The notes below the pieces were generated by a model that saw nothing but the letters and a program-made list of their open reading frames with translations, searched no databases and was not told the DNA's origin. This document shows, one piece after another, positions 10,934 to 21,876 of a stretch of 64,000 nucleotides of DNA. Location: the NCBI GenBank assembly GCA_964016875.1, contig OZ024730.1:33523795-33587794 (forward strand). Reading direction: 5' to 3'. Each line of letters opens with the position of its first letter. Within the stretch, counting starts at the first letter, position 1. This DNA comes from Fallopia convolvulus. Taxonomy: Eukaryota > Streptophyta > Magnoliopsida > Caryophyllales > Polygonaceae. The position numbers and the translations under genes are program-made.

Positions 10934-13900
10934 ATGGAAAATCGTGATTGGATGTATGATAGATGGCTTCCTGGTGGTGGTGGTTACAATAGCGAATTTG
11001 TTGATGGTGTTCAAAGATTTCTTGAATTTGCAAAATCTCAAAAGCATTTCATGGATGGGGATAAGATAAAATGTCCTTGTTTGAAATGTAAGAATGGGCG
11101 ATTTGAGGATGTAGATAATGTCCGCGTTCATCTGTTTAGAAAAGGCTTTGTTGACAGTTATTATTGGTGGACTGCACATGGAGAGTCACCATTTGCCAAT
11201 GCGCCCCCTTTGGAGGAGTTGTCTTCCACCTCAAATCCTAGTGATATGAATCTCTTTGGGATTGGGATGCATTTGTTTGATAATTTGAATCCCACGCAAA
11301 GAATGGTGTTTGATGCAGCTGGTCCAAGTTTTGTTCCACCCCCATGGTTTGACACAGGCACTTCTTATAATGAGACAAGTAGTAGTCCTTTAGAGGTGGG
11401 TGAAAGCCATGACCTTGAAGAAGGAAGTTACTTAGAAGAATCGGCAACAGTGTTTGGTCCTGGCAACGGGGAAATGTCTTTATTATCTGAGCGCTTTGCT
11501 GATGTATTGAGAGCAGCAGATCGGCCATTATATGATGTTTCTCACATGTCACAGTTAGCTGCTGTCGGATCTTTTATGGAGTTGAAAACCAAATACAACA
11601 TGTCACAAGCTGGATATGGTGCACTACTTCAAAAAGTCAATGAGGTTTTGCCAAGGGACAACAACTTCCCAAAAAGTTTCTATGAGCAGAAGAAGATGAC
11701 TAGAGAGTTAGGATTGCCCCAACAAAAGATACACCTATGCCCCCAAGGTTGTATGTTGTTTTGGAAGGATGATGTCGATGCATTGGAGTGCAAATTTTGC
11801 CACAGTCCAAGGTATCAATCTTGTTTGTCGCAAAAAGGAAAGCCAATACCCAATAAAGTGTTACGATATTTGCCATTGATCCCACGGTTGCAGCGATTGT
11901 ACACTATGGAGGAAACAGCTTCAAAGATGCGTTGGCATGCTGAGCATCAAGCTGATGAAGGATATATGAGTCACCCGTCTGATGCCGAGGCTTGGAAGCA
12001 TTTTGATCGAACCTATCCTAATTTTGCCAAGGAGATTCGTAATGTGAGATTATGCTTGTGTTCAGACGGATTCTCCCCCTTTGGTAATTTTGGTAAGACA
12101 TACTCGACATGGCCGATGATTTTCACCCCTTACAACCTACCCCCAGATATGTGCATGAAGGCTCCTTATTTGTTCTTAAGCACTATTGTTCCAGGTCCAA
12201 AAAATCCGAAGAAGTTAATAGATATTTGTATGCAACCGTTGATTGATGAGTTGTTATTATTGTGGAAAACGGGTGTGCCAACATTTGATGTCTCTACGGG
12301 GAAGCACTTTAGGATGCGTGCTGCACTTATGTGGACAGTGAATGACTTCCCATCATATGGGATGTTATCTGGGTGGAGTACTGCTGGTATTTATTCTTGT
12401 CCTCATTGCATGGAGAATACAAAAGCCTTTCGATTACACCATGGACGAAAGCCTTCATGGTTTGATTGTCATAGGTGTAGATTGGAACTAGATCACCCAT
12501 TCCGGACCAACAGGAGAAACTTCTACAAAGGGCGAAAGGAGGATGAGCCTCCTATTACGTATTTGTCTAGTGAAGAGGTGTGGGAACGTGTTCACGATTT
12601 GCCGACCGCCATGGAGAGTCCACTTCAATAACCTTATGGTTATGGTGAAACTCATAAGTTCACAAAGAAAAGTATATTTTGGTTGCTTCCTTATTGGAAG
12701 CATAATCTGCTTCGTCACAACCTTGATGTCATACATATTGAGAAAAATGTGTTTGAGAATGTGATTAACACTGTATTGGATGTTAAGGGTAAGACAAAGG
12801 ACAACCTGAGCTCAAGGAAGGACCTACGCTTATATTGTCATCGCCCAGAACTCCAAGTGGAGGATGATCACAAAGGCCCAAAACCAAAAGCAGTTTATGC
12901 ATTAGATAGGCCCAAAAAGACAATGCTATTTAATTGGTTACAGAGCTTGAGATTTCCGGACGGTTATGCCTCTAATATTGGTCGATGTGTGCAATTGGAA
13001 GAGGGTAGACTACAAGGAATGAAGAGTCATGATTGCCATGTGTTCATGCAACGACTTCTACCAGCTGCTTTCAAAGAACTTCTTCCCGTGGGTGTGTGGG
13101 GGACATTGACGGAGCTAAGCTTGTTTTCCCAATCATTATGTTCATCTACACTTGACATCCAAATGATTGAGGATCTAGAACGGTCTGCACCTCTTTTATT
13201 ATGCCAATTGGAAAGGATATTTCCACCATCGTTCTTTGATTGCATGGAGCATCTCATTGTTCATTTACCATATGAGGCAAGGTTAGGGGGTCCTGTACAG
13301 AACAGATGGATGCATCCAGTTGAAAGATTATTATTCACGTTGAAAGGGAACATGATGAACCCGCAAAAGGTGGAGGCGTCCATAGTGGAATCATATTTGT
13401 TTGAGGAGATAACAAGTTTCGCTCAACATTATCCTCATCATCAAGACTCCTATAAGAGAAAGAAAACCACCACGGATGAGGTGAGTGTGCATCCTCAAAT
13501 TTCAATTTTCAACCATCCGAGACGTGCAAGTGGAAAGTGCAATGTTATTTGGTTGTCCGATGAGACGGACTTTCATGCAGCACATACTTACATCCTACTT
13601 AATTGTAGAGAGGTCGACTCCTATGTCGAGAAAGTCAATTAAACTTATATATATATGTGTTATTTTATGGAAACTTAAGTACTAGTCTTATGTTGTTCTT
13701 TCCATATGCAGGGAATTTCAACATACCGTAGGCCAAGGAGATCCGCACGGACTTGCCAACCTTTTTTGTACATGGTTTCATGAAACTGTAAGTACTAGTT
13801 CATAGTGTGTCAACGATACAAAATTCTAACATCACTCATGTATATGGTCAATATATGTGTCTATTTTTTGTAGGTTTTAGTTGCAAATGCCCTACACCCC

Positions 13901-14614
13901 CCACTTGAGGATCATGATTTGCTACATAGTTTAGCTTGGGGGCCATCCCGAAAGGTGTTGTCCTGGCCATCATATTGCATCAATGGTTATAAATTTGAAA
14001 CGTTGAAACGCGGAGAAGGAAAGTTAACCATGAATAGTGGTGTGTGTGTGCAAGCTTGTAATGGTGATACACAATCAGATTTCTTTGGGTTGATAGAACA
14101 GATTTTGGAGTTTGAGTTCACTGGGATGCCGTGTAAGAAGATTGTCATGTTCAAGTGTTTGTGGTTTGACCCTAGCCCTAATGGGACAAAAGTCCATCCA
14201 GATTACCATTTCCAAGAGGTTAATGTGAAGAGACGTTACAACAACTATGATCCTTTTGTCTTTGCTCAACAATGCATCCAAGTTTACTATCTTGACTACC
14301 CTGGCGCACCCCGAAGTCATGCAGATTGGAGATACGTGTGTAAGACAAAACCAAGAGTCAATGTTGAGCAACGATGGGCAGAGAACAATCTTGAACAACC
14401 AACCATTTTTGAACCATTACAACCGGATGACTTTGAGATTGATGGCTTCATAGGGTCGACAATTCAATCTTTACCTACAAATCTTAATGATCCAGTGTCA
14501 TTGCATGAGGAAGCATACGATGTGGAAAGTGGCGATGATAGCTTCAATATTGAAAATGACAACGAAGAAGATGATTTTCCATCATCTTCAAGTTCCGAAC
14601 AATATGATTGGTAA
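10934..14614 (+). pseudogene. TNP2-like CACTA transposase, one clear in-frame stop
   Basis: It encodes the transposase that cuts and joins the element ends. From the ATG at 10934: a transposase-associated domain (residues ~1-80; CPCLKCKNGRF), the Transposase_21 core (DGFSPFGN, WTVNDFPSYGMLSGW, CPHC), a DUF4218 region (SLFSQSLCSS, YEARLGGPVQNRWMHPVER), and a DUF4216 region in the last exon (VYYLDYPG). Exon 1 is 10934-13633, exon 2 is 13712-13787, exon 3 is 13874-14614. The exon 2/3 junction is canonical and in phase. The exon 1 donor is not clean: GT at 13634 leaves the wrong phase for exon 2. TAA at 12629-12631 stops translation after codon 565, yet the same frame continues with HNLDVIHIEKNVF. 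The truncated product lacks that HIEKN segment, which I believe carries an active-site acidic residue. Confidence 0.88.
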
Positions 14615-15165
14615 TTATTTTTCCCTCATTCTATCATCTATATATGTAATTATTTGCTCATTTTACCAACTACATTTTTGGTTTAAGAGGACAATTTTGA
14701 GGTAGGAAGGAGAAATTGATGTAGGATGGAATAATGCATTTAGGAGGGAAATTTAGGAGGCAAATTTTGGTTTGAGAGGGAAGTTTTAATTTCGGGTTTA
14801 GTTGGGAGGGAATTTCAATTTTGGGCTGAGGGGGAAATTTCGAGCTTGATCCATTTTTGGTAGGCCCGTTAGTGAATTGTTCAATCTAGCTAGGGTTGGT
14901 TAGCGAGCTTGCTCATTCGGTCATTCCATCACTTTTCTTCTTCTCGCCGCTCTCTCAAGCTCGCTTTGGGTTGGCGATTTGGTTTTCAGAGTGCAAGCTC
15001 GCTTTCCTTGGCGACCTTCCTTTCCTTTGCGTTCAATCTAGGCTTCAATCTCGCCGGCGTTCCTTTCCCTGGCGATTTGGTTCAATCTCGCCGGTAAGCC
15101 TCTCTCCCTCTCGACCTTCCTTTCCCTGGCGATTTGGTTCAATCTAGGGTTTTGTTCTAATTTTT

Positions 15166-15360
15166 TTTGGTGTTCTTTCAAGCAAGCTTATTGCAGCCCT
15201 TTGGACAAGGCATCCGACGACTGTAAGTCATCTCTCCTTTCCTTTGAGTTTGATGTTCTTTCAAGCAAGCTTTTTTGGTGTTCTTTCAAGCAAGCTTTTT
15301 TGTTGTTTTTTGGTGTTCTTTCAAGCAAGCTTTTTTGGTGTTTTTTGGTGTTCTTTCCTT
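15166..15360 (+). repeat. Leader repeat, TTCTTTCAAGCAAGCTT units
   Basis: GTTCTTTCAAGCAAGCTT recurs near 15171, 15254, 15279 and 15315, with GTTCTTTCCTTTCC near 15348. Spacing is irregular, with poly-T linkers. Confidence 0.7.
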
Positions 15361-15689
15361 TCCTTTGCTCAATCATTTGCTCAATCATGTTTGATTTTGG
15401 GCTCTCACTACCATCTTTGGTGTTTTTTCAGAGCAAGCTCGCTTTTGTTCAAGGCAGCCGATTGGTAAGTCCCTCTCCCTCTCTCCCTTGCTCTTGCTTA
15501 ACTTTGACTCTTTTTAATTCATCTCTGTTGTCTCTCTTCATGGGTCCTTAATGCTGGCGATTTCATGGGTCCTTAATTCTGCCGGATTCTTCCTGGACAA
15601 ACCCACCATATCTACTTCAATCCATTCAGTAAAGTTACAAGTGCCTACTCTCTCCCTATTTCTTCTATTTTTTAATTTCTTGGATGAAT

Positions 15690-16010
15690 TGCATGCTCCT
15701 TTCTTCCTAGACAAACATGCATTCAATTGCATGATCAATTGAATGCTCTAAGTATACTTGAGTTCTATTAATTTGTGACATTTTAATTCTAGACTCACTT
15801 TAGGTATTCATCAATTGCATTCTCTTTTTTTCCTAGACAAACATGATCAATTGAATGCCCTAAATATACTTGAGCTCTAATAATTTGTGACATTTTAATT
15901 CTAGACTCACTTTAGGCATTCATCAATAGCATGCTCTTTTTTCCTTAGACAAATGCCCTAAATATACTTGAGGCATTCATCAATAGCATGCTCTTTTAGT
16001 TCTAATTATG
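15690..16010 (+). repeat. Tandem repeat in the TNPA leader intron, ~112-126 bp
   Basis: The landmark TAGACAAA recurs (ACAAA at 15711, 15837 and 15949). Each unit carries GACTCACTTTAGG or a remnant, CATTCATCAAT and AATATACTTGAG. About two and a half copies. Confidence 0.7.
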
Positions 16011-16040
16011 TTTCCTTGTATTTCTCTGATTTAGGTCATC

Positions 16041-19013
16041 ATGCGTCACCTTCGAAGCACAGCTCGTGGACGTGCTGGGGTTACTAGCTGCAACTTTGCG
16101 CGTGGTCCACCTCTTTCTTCTCCAGAGCAGGGTGCTTTAAGCCCTAGAAGACCTCTGAAACGACCCCTCCAGCTCCCTGTTCGTAGTAGCCCCAGGCTTA
16201 AAAAATCAACAACAACTGCAGCCCTTCCACAACAAGCTGTTTCACAACCTGTTGCACGTTTAAAGGCTCATTCAAAAACTTCCCCACCAGCTCCTTCTAG
16301 AACTTTCCCACCAGCTCCTTCAAAAACTTCTCAACCACCTCCTTCAAAAACTTCCCCACCAGCTCCTTCAAAAACTTCTCAACCAGCTCCTTCAAAAACT
16401 ATCCCACCAGCTCCTCCAAAGACTACCCCTCCTGTCCGACGAGCACTCAACCCTTCAAGAACTCCTAGCCCGGTTCCCAGACCTCGTACAAAGAAAATTG
16501 TTCCACCAGCCCTACTACCAGTTGAGGAAGAAACTTATGACCAAAATGAGGATGATTTCAATGTGGATAATGAGCCTGGGGTTCGTATGGAAGTTGAGGA
16601 TGGACTTGAGGAAGAATTTGAGGAAGAATTTGAGGAAGAAGTTGAGGAAGAAGCTGAGGAAGAAGTTGAGGAAGAAGAGGAGGTTAGTGATGAAGAACAA
16701 CATGTAGAAGATGAAGAAGAAGAAGGACAAGAAGAAGAAGGACAAGAAGAAGAAGAGCAAGAAGGAGGACAAGAAGGAGACCAAGAAGAGAGAGAGCAAG
16801 AAGAAGGAGAGGAACAAGGCACACAACAAAAGCTTATATGGATTGTTGGGGAAGGCAGTCGGTCAGTTCTTAAACAACTCTCTATTAATCCTAAGTTTCA
16901 TTTTGAATATTACTAATAACTTTATCTAATTCTTTGTAGCGACTTTGAACCAAAAAAGTTAGCGTTTGCAAAGGCTAAGGAAATCGTCCATGGCCATTAT
17001 CGAGGTCCTTGGACCAATATATCTAGAGTGCCAAAACATGTGCAGACCGTGTGGTTTCAAGAGTTTCAGGTTATTTTTTTACTTCTTAAAATACAAAATC
17101 GTTGTGTGATATCGCTGGGTGATCTGTTTATCTTATTTGAGCTGATTAGTTGTGTGATATGTATTATAGTCTTGGCTGAAATTGATATCTTTGGTACATG
17201 ATAGCATGATTCTATTGTGATCTAATTCTAGTAAGGAAAATATGATTGAGATCTTGGTAATCTTTTGTTTGAAGTTAGAAATTAATCTTTTGCTTGATAT
17301 CTTTTGCTTCAAATTAATTCTGCCTTTCCTTCTCTTTAAAAATGAAAGAACAATACATTTTAGCTTAAATCTACCTATTTCTTGTTTAAATTAATGAAAC
17401 AAACTTTTTGTTTGATATCTATTGTTGAGATTCTATTGTGATCTAATTCTAGTAAGGAAAATATGATGTAAAATGCTTTCTATTTCTTTGATTTAATGAA
17501 ACAAAGGTTACTTATTTCTTGTTTCTCAATGTAGAGGTATTTCTGTTGGAGGGAGACGGATGAGCTGATGAAGGATGCCTTTCTACAACAAATTGGGAAG
17601 CACCTTAGCAATGTCTTTAAGAATGCGCGTGCTAAAAATGCACCCCCAATCTGGTTAGCGAGCAGGCACTGGACAAGGATGACGACCTTGTGGAGAACTG
17701 ATCCCAACTTGGTGCGCCAAGCTAAGGTGAATAAGGAGAACAGGAGTTCAAAGAAATCACTCGAGTCTGGACCATACAGAGGGGGTTCTCGCAAGTTCAC
17801 AAAGTGGATGGAAACGATGGTAATTGCAATCCAGTTTCACATATTACTTCTCTTTTCTTTTGATGTTGAACTCAATTTTACTCTTGTTTTTTCAAGGGTG
17901 GTGAGTCGGGTACCATGCCTATGATTTCTGAGGTTGTAAAGAAGTTGTGGTCAACCAAAGATGGAACCGTTGGTGAACGCCCAACTGTTATCATTGTAAG
18001 TATTAGGCTGAATATTCCTTATCATTTACGAATCTGATTGGGTTGAAATCTATTCTCATAGTATGGCTTTTATGATTGCTTTATGGTTGGCTCATTTACA
18101 CATCTCATTGGGTTGACATTTATTGTCAAAATATGGCTTTTATGGTTGCTTTATGGTTGCATTTTATGATGGGATGTACTGTTGACTTCCTTTTCTAGTT
18201 AGCAAATCATGATTACTATATTTTGAAAATGGAAATACTACAAGAATGATGGAAATACTACAAGTCATGTTTAGTATTATTTGGCATGTGTAATGCTCCC
18301 TTAGTTAGCAAGTCATGTTTATGAATGCAATTTTCTATAAGGTATGTGCTCGGTGCTCATGCTATATGTGATCTATCTTGTGCCAAAGATAGAGATGTTT
18401 GCCAATCCAATCTGTTGTTATCTGATTCAATTTGTGAATCTATCAAGCTATATGTGAATCCAATTTGTGTATATGTGAATCCAATTTGTGAATCTTTTAA
18501 CCACTAGCAAATTTGTGAATGATATCTGTTTGTGAATTGAATGTGCTCTATCTTGCATGCTTGTTTATTTTACATTTGTTTTTCAGCTTGTTCTTATAGT
18601 CATATATTGCTTTCATATCTTCTTTTTAATGCATTTTCATTCTATTCAAGGCTGAGTTTGAACGGCTGGTTGCTGAGGAACAACTGAACAATGCATCGGG
18701 TCAACCATTATCAAACACAAAGATGATAGAGCTGTGGATCAAAGCTGCTAAGGGCCATAAAGATCGGAAGATTTTCGCATTTGCTGAGCATGGTATAGCC
18801 CTCCTTCGTAGCGGCAAGGTTGATGCATGCTTTTCTTCTCCATCCTCCAGCCTTTTCCACCCACAACCATCTACCGAGCATCTCAAGGACGAGATGAAGG
18901 AAATGCGGGACCAGATGAAGGCTCTTCAAGCTCAGAATCAAGAAATTCAAAGCCAAAACAAGGATTTGAAAGGCATGCTTGAAAAGTTGATGGAACACAT
19001 TGCTAGCAATTAG
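16041..19013 (+). CDS. TNPA-like CACTA protein, five exons, apparently intact
   Basis: Exons 16041-16894, 16940-17069, 17535-17819, 17897-17995 and 18651-19013 join at GT/AG sites in phase and give 576 codons plus stop. Residues ~70-150 are Pro/Ser/Lys repeats (SKTSPPAP). Residues ~165-265 are extremely acidic (Glu runs). Residues ~285-500 match the plant Ptta/En/Spm transposase family (Transposase_24): RGPWTNISRVPKHV, RHWTRMTTLWR. Residues 531-573 are a heptad coiled coil (EMKEMRDQMKALQAQ). In En/Spm the TNPA protein binds subterminal repeats and assembles the ends for TNP2; that role is inferred here. The start follows a leader acceptor by 6 bp. The contrast with the broken TNP2 next door is notable. 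Splice sites are read by eye. Confidence 0.85.
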
Positions 19014-19379
19014 CTCTCTCACTCTCTCCATGGTAATTTAAGGTCTTTAGTTGTGTTGGTGCATTTTGGGAAACTTATGGCTGTTGGTGATGCCATTGTG
19101 GATATTTGGATTTATGTAAGGTTTTAGATGGTAGTTGGTAGGTGCAGGTTTTGCAGGTTGGTTGTTGTTTGGATATTTGGTTCTTGGTTGTGGTTGATGT
19201 TTGGATATTTGGTGCAAGTTGATGTTTGGATTTGGCCATATGCCACATGGTTTGATGATCAAACCATTTTTGTTTTATGTGATGCTTATGGTACATGTAT
19301 TTAATATTGCATGGTGCAGGTTAATATTGCAATTAAATAGGTGGATTGTACTGATTTTTATAACCACAGAATTTGACAC
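19014..19379 (+). other. 3' UTR of the TNPA-like gene
   Basis: GT-rich sequence with repeated TTGGATATTTGG and TTGGTTGTGGTTGATG blocks. No coding potential. Confidence 0.5.
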
Positions 19380-19934
19380 AAAATGGTTTCGAGGCTAAGT
19401 TTGAGACAATAAGGCCACAACATTGGCTATTAAATCCACTCAATCATTTCATAGCCAATTTTCATGCAAAAGGCCACGACATTGTCAATGAATTGTATTC
19501 TGCAAATTCGTAGCCAAATTTAATGCTAAAAGCCACTACTTTACCCACCAAATATATTCGAGGCAAATTTTGAGACTAAATGGCCACGACAGGTGGTTGA
19601 TGAACACGACTTATCCCTCCCAAATTTAGCCAGCCAAACAATTCGACGCTAACTTTGTGGTAAAATAGACACAAACTCAGCCACAAAGTGTCTCTGGCTA
19701 TACCATGTATTTAGCAGAACATGATTTTCGTACCCAATATTGTGGTTAAATGGGCACGACTCAAAAGTTTGTGGGCAGTGTTCACGCTATGCTATACCCG
19801 CGAGCGTTTTAACCACAAACTTTTCGTCCTGGGAACATTGGTGACTACCTCTGTGGCGAAGGCTGTTTCCTGGCAAATTTTATGGCATGTCGCGTGGCCA
19901 ACTGTCGTGGCTAAAGACGCGTTTTCTAGCAGTG
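19380..19934 (+). repeat. CACTA right subterminal repeats and terminus
   Basis: Degenerate units of roughly 60-70 bp carry GGCCAC(A/G)AC, TAGCCAA and GAGGC(T/A)AA near 19412, 19476, 19533 and 19590. The motifs GGCCA and TAGCCA are shared with the left 143 bp array, but unit length and order differ. The element ends AGTG at 19934. Confidence 0.7.
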
Positions 19935-19937
19935 TCA

Positions 19938-20740
19938 TCGTGCATGAAATTTTCCACTCCTTCCGCAATAAACGAGGTAGTGAGGGATGGATTGCAGTAA
20001 AACATGACATGGAAAAAGTGTACGATCGTATTAGCTGGGAGTTCCTAGCCACAACCCTACACAAGTTCGAATTCCATGAGAAGTTCATTTATTGGATTCG
20101 CGAATGTGTTGAAACAGTCTCCTTCTATATTCTTGTCAATAACGGACCAACAGAACAATTCTACCTCCAACGGGGACTTAGACAGGGGGACCCCTTCCAC
20201 CATACATATTCATTCTCGCCGCTGAAATTCTAGCAAGACAACTCCACTTAGAGAGCACCAACTCAAAAAATGGCATCGGGATCCAAATCTCGAGAAACGA
20301 CACAAAAATCCCATTCTTGGCATTAGCAGATGACATCATCATTTTTGCCAAAGCCAATAACCACGCCTGCAAAAAAAATTAAAGGCATTATTGACAACTA
20401 GTGCCAGATTTTTGGCCAGAAAGTCAATTTTCACAAGTCCGTCTTCGAAGTCACCAAAAACACAAGCATCAAAACCGAGGAAAAAATAAAGAAGATTCTC
20501 CAAATTGCAAATACTGTTGCATTAGACAAATATCTAGGATGCCCAATTATCAAAGGGAGAGTAACACAAAATACATTCAAACTCCTAACTCTGCAAACTA
20601 GAGCGCAATTATCGAAATGGAAAGCGAACGCCCTTTCCCTTGAAACCCTAATCAAAGCAAACCCTTCAGCACAACCGAACTATCTTATGCAATCATTTAT
20701 GTTGCCGCAGGCAACGTTAAAGAATTAGACCAAATCAACA
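19938..20740 (+). pseudogene. LINE A reverse transcriptase, C-terminal part
   Basis: It resumes the frame cut at 7761 with HEIFHSFRN. Visible motifs are KHDMEKVYDRISWEF (the usual Y-D catalytic block), LRQGDP and LALADDIIIFAKA, which retains the ADD catalytic pair. A frameshift near 20200 and stops near 20400 and 20730 destroy the frame. The remainder fits RT thumb/connection sequence (LGCPIIKGR). Confidence 0.88.
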
Positions 20741-21785
20741 AGTAGCGGCCTACCAACCAAATCGAGACTGGCTGCCAACCACATACCGGTACCACAGGGC
20801 TGCACAGCATGCCACAACCGAGTTGAAAACACCAACCACATTGTACTTTCATGTCCCATTACCAGGGAAAACCTTAACGCCATTAGCACAAAACTTCGCC
20901 GGATCATTGACCAAGTTATCTCGGACGACAAAAAAACCCCACCTGGTCCTAGAGGATATCAGGACTTTGACGACAAAAGAGGAAATGGAACTCCTCACTA
21001 ACACTTGGTGGAGTCTATGGTATTCCAGAAACAAGAGAGTGTTCGATAGAAACAACGGAACAAGCTTGAATAATGCCAATAACATTAGCGAGTTTACTCG
21101 AAATCAGGTTAAAGAATGGAAACTGGCTGTAGCCCCTGCTCCCCCCTGTTCCCGCGCTCATTGTGTGAGAGTTGGGAAAGATAGGACACTTAACAAATGT
21201 GCTAAACCCAAGATGGAGACTTAACAAATGGGGAGATAGGAGACTTAGCGAGTTTACTTGATTTTAAAGAATGGAAATTGGCTGTAGCCCCTGGTCCACC
21301 CAGTTTCCGCACTCATTGTGTGAGAGTTGGGGGAGATAGGAGACTTAACAAATGGGCTAAACCCAAGATGGATTACATTAAATTGAATTTTGATGGTGAA
21401 GTGTGTGCAGATGGCATAGCCTCGTTCAGATTCATCCTTAGGGACTCTGAGGGCTCCCCCATCTACTTCGACGGAGGACTGATTGGTCGACAGTCTGTTC
21501 AGATCTCCGAGACCATCGCCTTGCGCCATGGACTTCTTGAGGCCATCAGACGTGGCATTCCCCGGATCCAGATCGAAGGAGATAATTTGCACCTGGTCAA
21601 GGCCGTGCTTGGTGACTGGCGCTGCCCGTGGGAAATTGAGCTTCTACGTGGACATCCATTGCTTGCTTGCCCGTTTCAGGATTGGAGTCACTCATGCCTT
21701 TCGGGAGTGCAATTCTGTGGCGGACTTCATCGCAGGGTCATTCCGACGTGTCTCTTCCGTCCCGCTTGTAGCTGATCCGGATTGA
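20741..21785 (+). pseudogene. LINE A zinc-binding and RNase H region
   Basis: A Cys/His stretch (CTACHNRVENTNHIVLSC, around 20800) matches the zf-RVT region of plant LINEs, followed by WWSLWYSRNKRVF. An RNase H-like domain lies at 21370-21780 (KLNFDGE, VQISETIALRHGLLEA, FRECNSVADFIAG), split by a frameshift near 21650. Such RNase H domains are typical of plant L1 elements. Confidence 0.85.
21085..21375 (+). repeat. Imperfect tandem duplication in LINE A
   Basis: The block AGCGAGTTTACT ... CCCAAGATGGA occurs at about 21088-21218 and again at about 21247-21371, with several substitutions and a short deletion in the second copy. It sits between the zinc-binding and RNase H regions. Confidence 0.8.
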
Positions 21786-21876
21786 CTTACCCTCATCCGT
21801 TAGGATACTCTAAGGTGACTGCTCTTGTTAGTAGTCACCCTAAACTCTTTCCTTATCGAAAAAAAAGCATTGCAAA

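Larger units (their letters stand above)
14615..16040 (+). promoter_or_regulatory. Leader and promoter region of the TNPA-like gene
   Basis: A CT- and GC-richer leader starts near 14900. Three GTAAG splice donors in similar contexts lie at 15094, 15224 and 15465, and one acceptor (CTCTGATTTAG, ending 16034) sits 6 bp before the ATG, so alternative 5' UTR introns are likely. TTTCCCTGGCGATTTGGTTC occurs twice (15063, 15121). No convincing TATA box was identified. Confidence 0.5.
7764..19934 (+). mobile_element. CACTA (En/Spm) transposon, ~12.2 kb
   Basis: The right end reads CTAGCAGTG followed by TCA, so the inverted terminus is CACTGCTAG, fitting the CACTA/CACTG consensus. TCA also precedes the left end at 7761-7763, giving the 3 bp target duplication typical of the superfamily. 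The exact left terminus is worn: GCTAGGAA at 7773-7780 resembles GCTAGAAA of the right end, but the CACT tetramer is missing. Inside are TNP2-like and TNPA-like genes on the plus strand, subterminal repeats at both ends, and a possible minus-strand gene between the left repeats and TNP2. Confidence 0.92.
6858..21865 (+). mobile_element. 5'-truncated L1-like LINE (LINE A), split by CACTA
   Basis: The two parts (6858-7763 and 19938-21865) together hold RT, zinc-binding region and RNase H of a plant L1-clade LINE. The ends are flanked by the same 11 bp AGCATTGCAAA (6847-6857 and 21866-21876), and the 3' end is a short A-run after CTTATCG. That is the signature of target-primed reverse transcription with 5' truncation. 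Without the CACTA insert it is about 2.8 kb, lacking ORF1 and endonuclease. Confidence 0.88.

Noticed and set aside
16515..16829. Antisense ORFs opposite the acidic region of the TNPA-like gene
   Set aside because: Simple complements of GAA/GAG runs (Phe/Leu/Ser-rich); no independent signal.
7761..19949. 9 bp match CATGAAATT at both edges, suggesting a Mutator-type insertion
   Set aside because: Using it leaves the LINE frame broken, while TCA plus the AGTG terminus restores the LINE frame and fits the CACTA genes inside.
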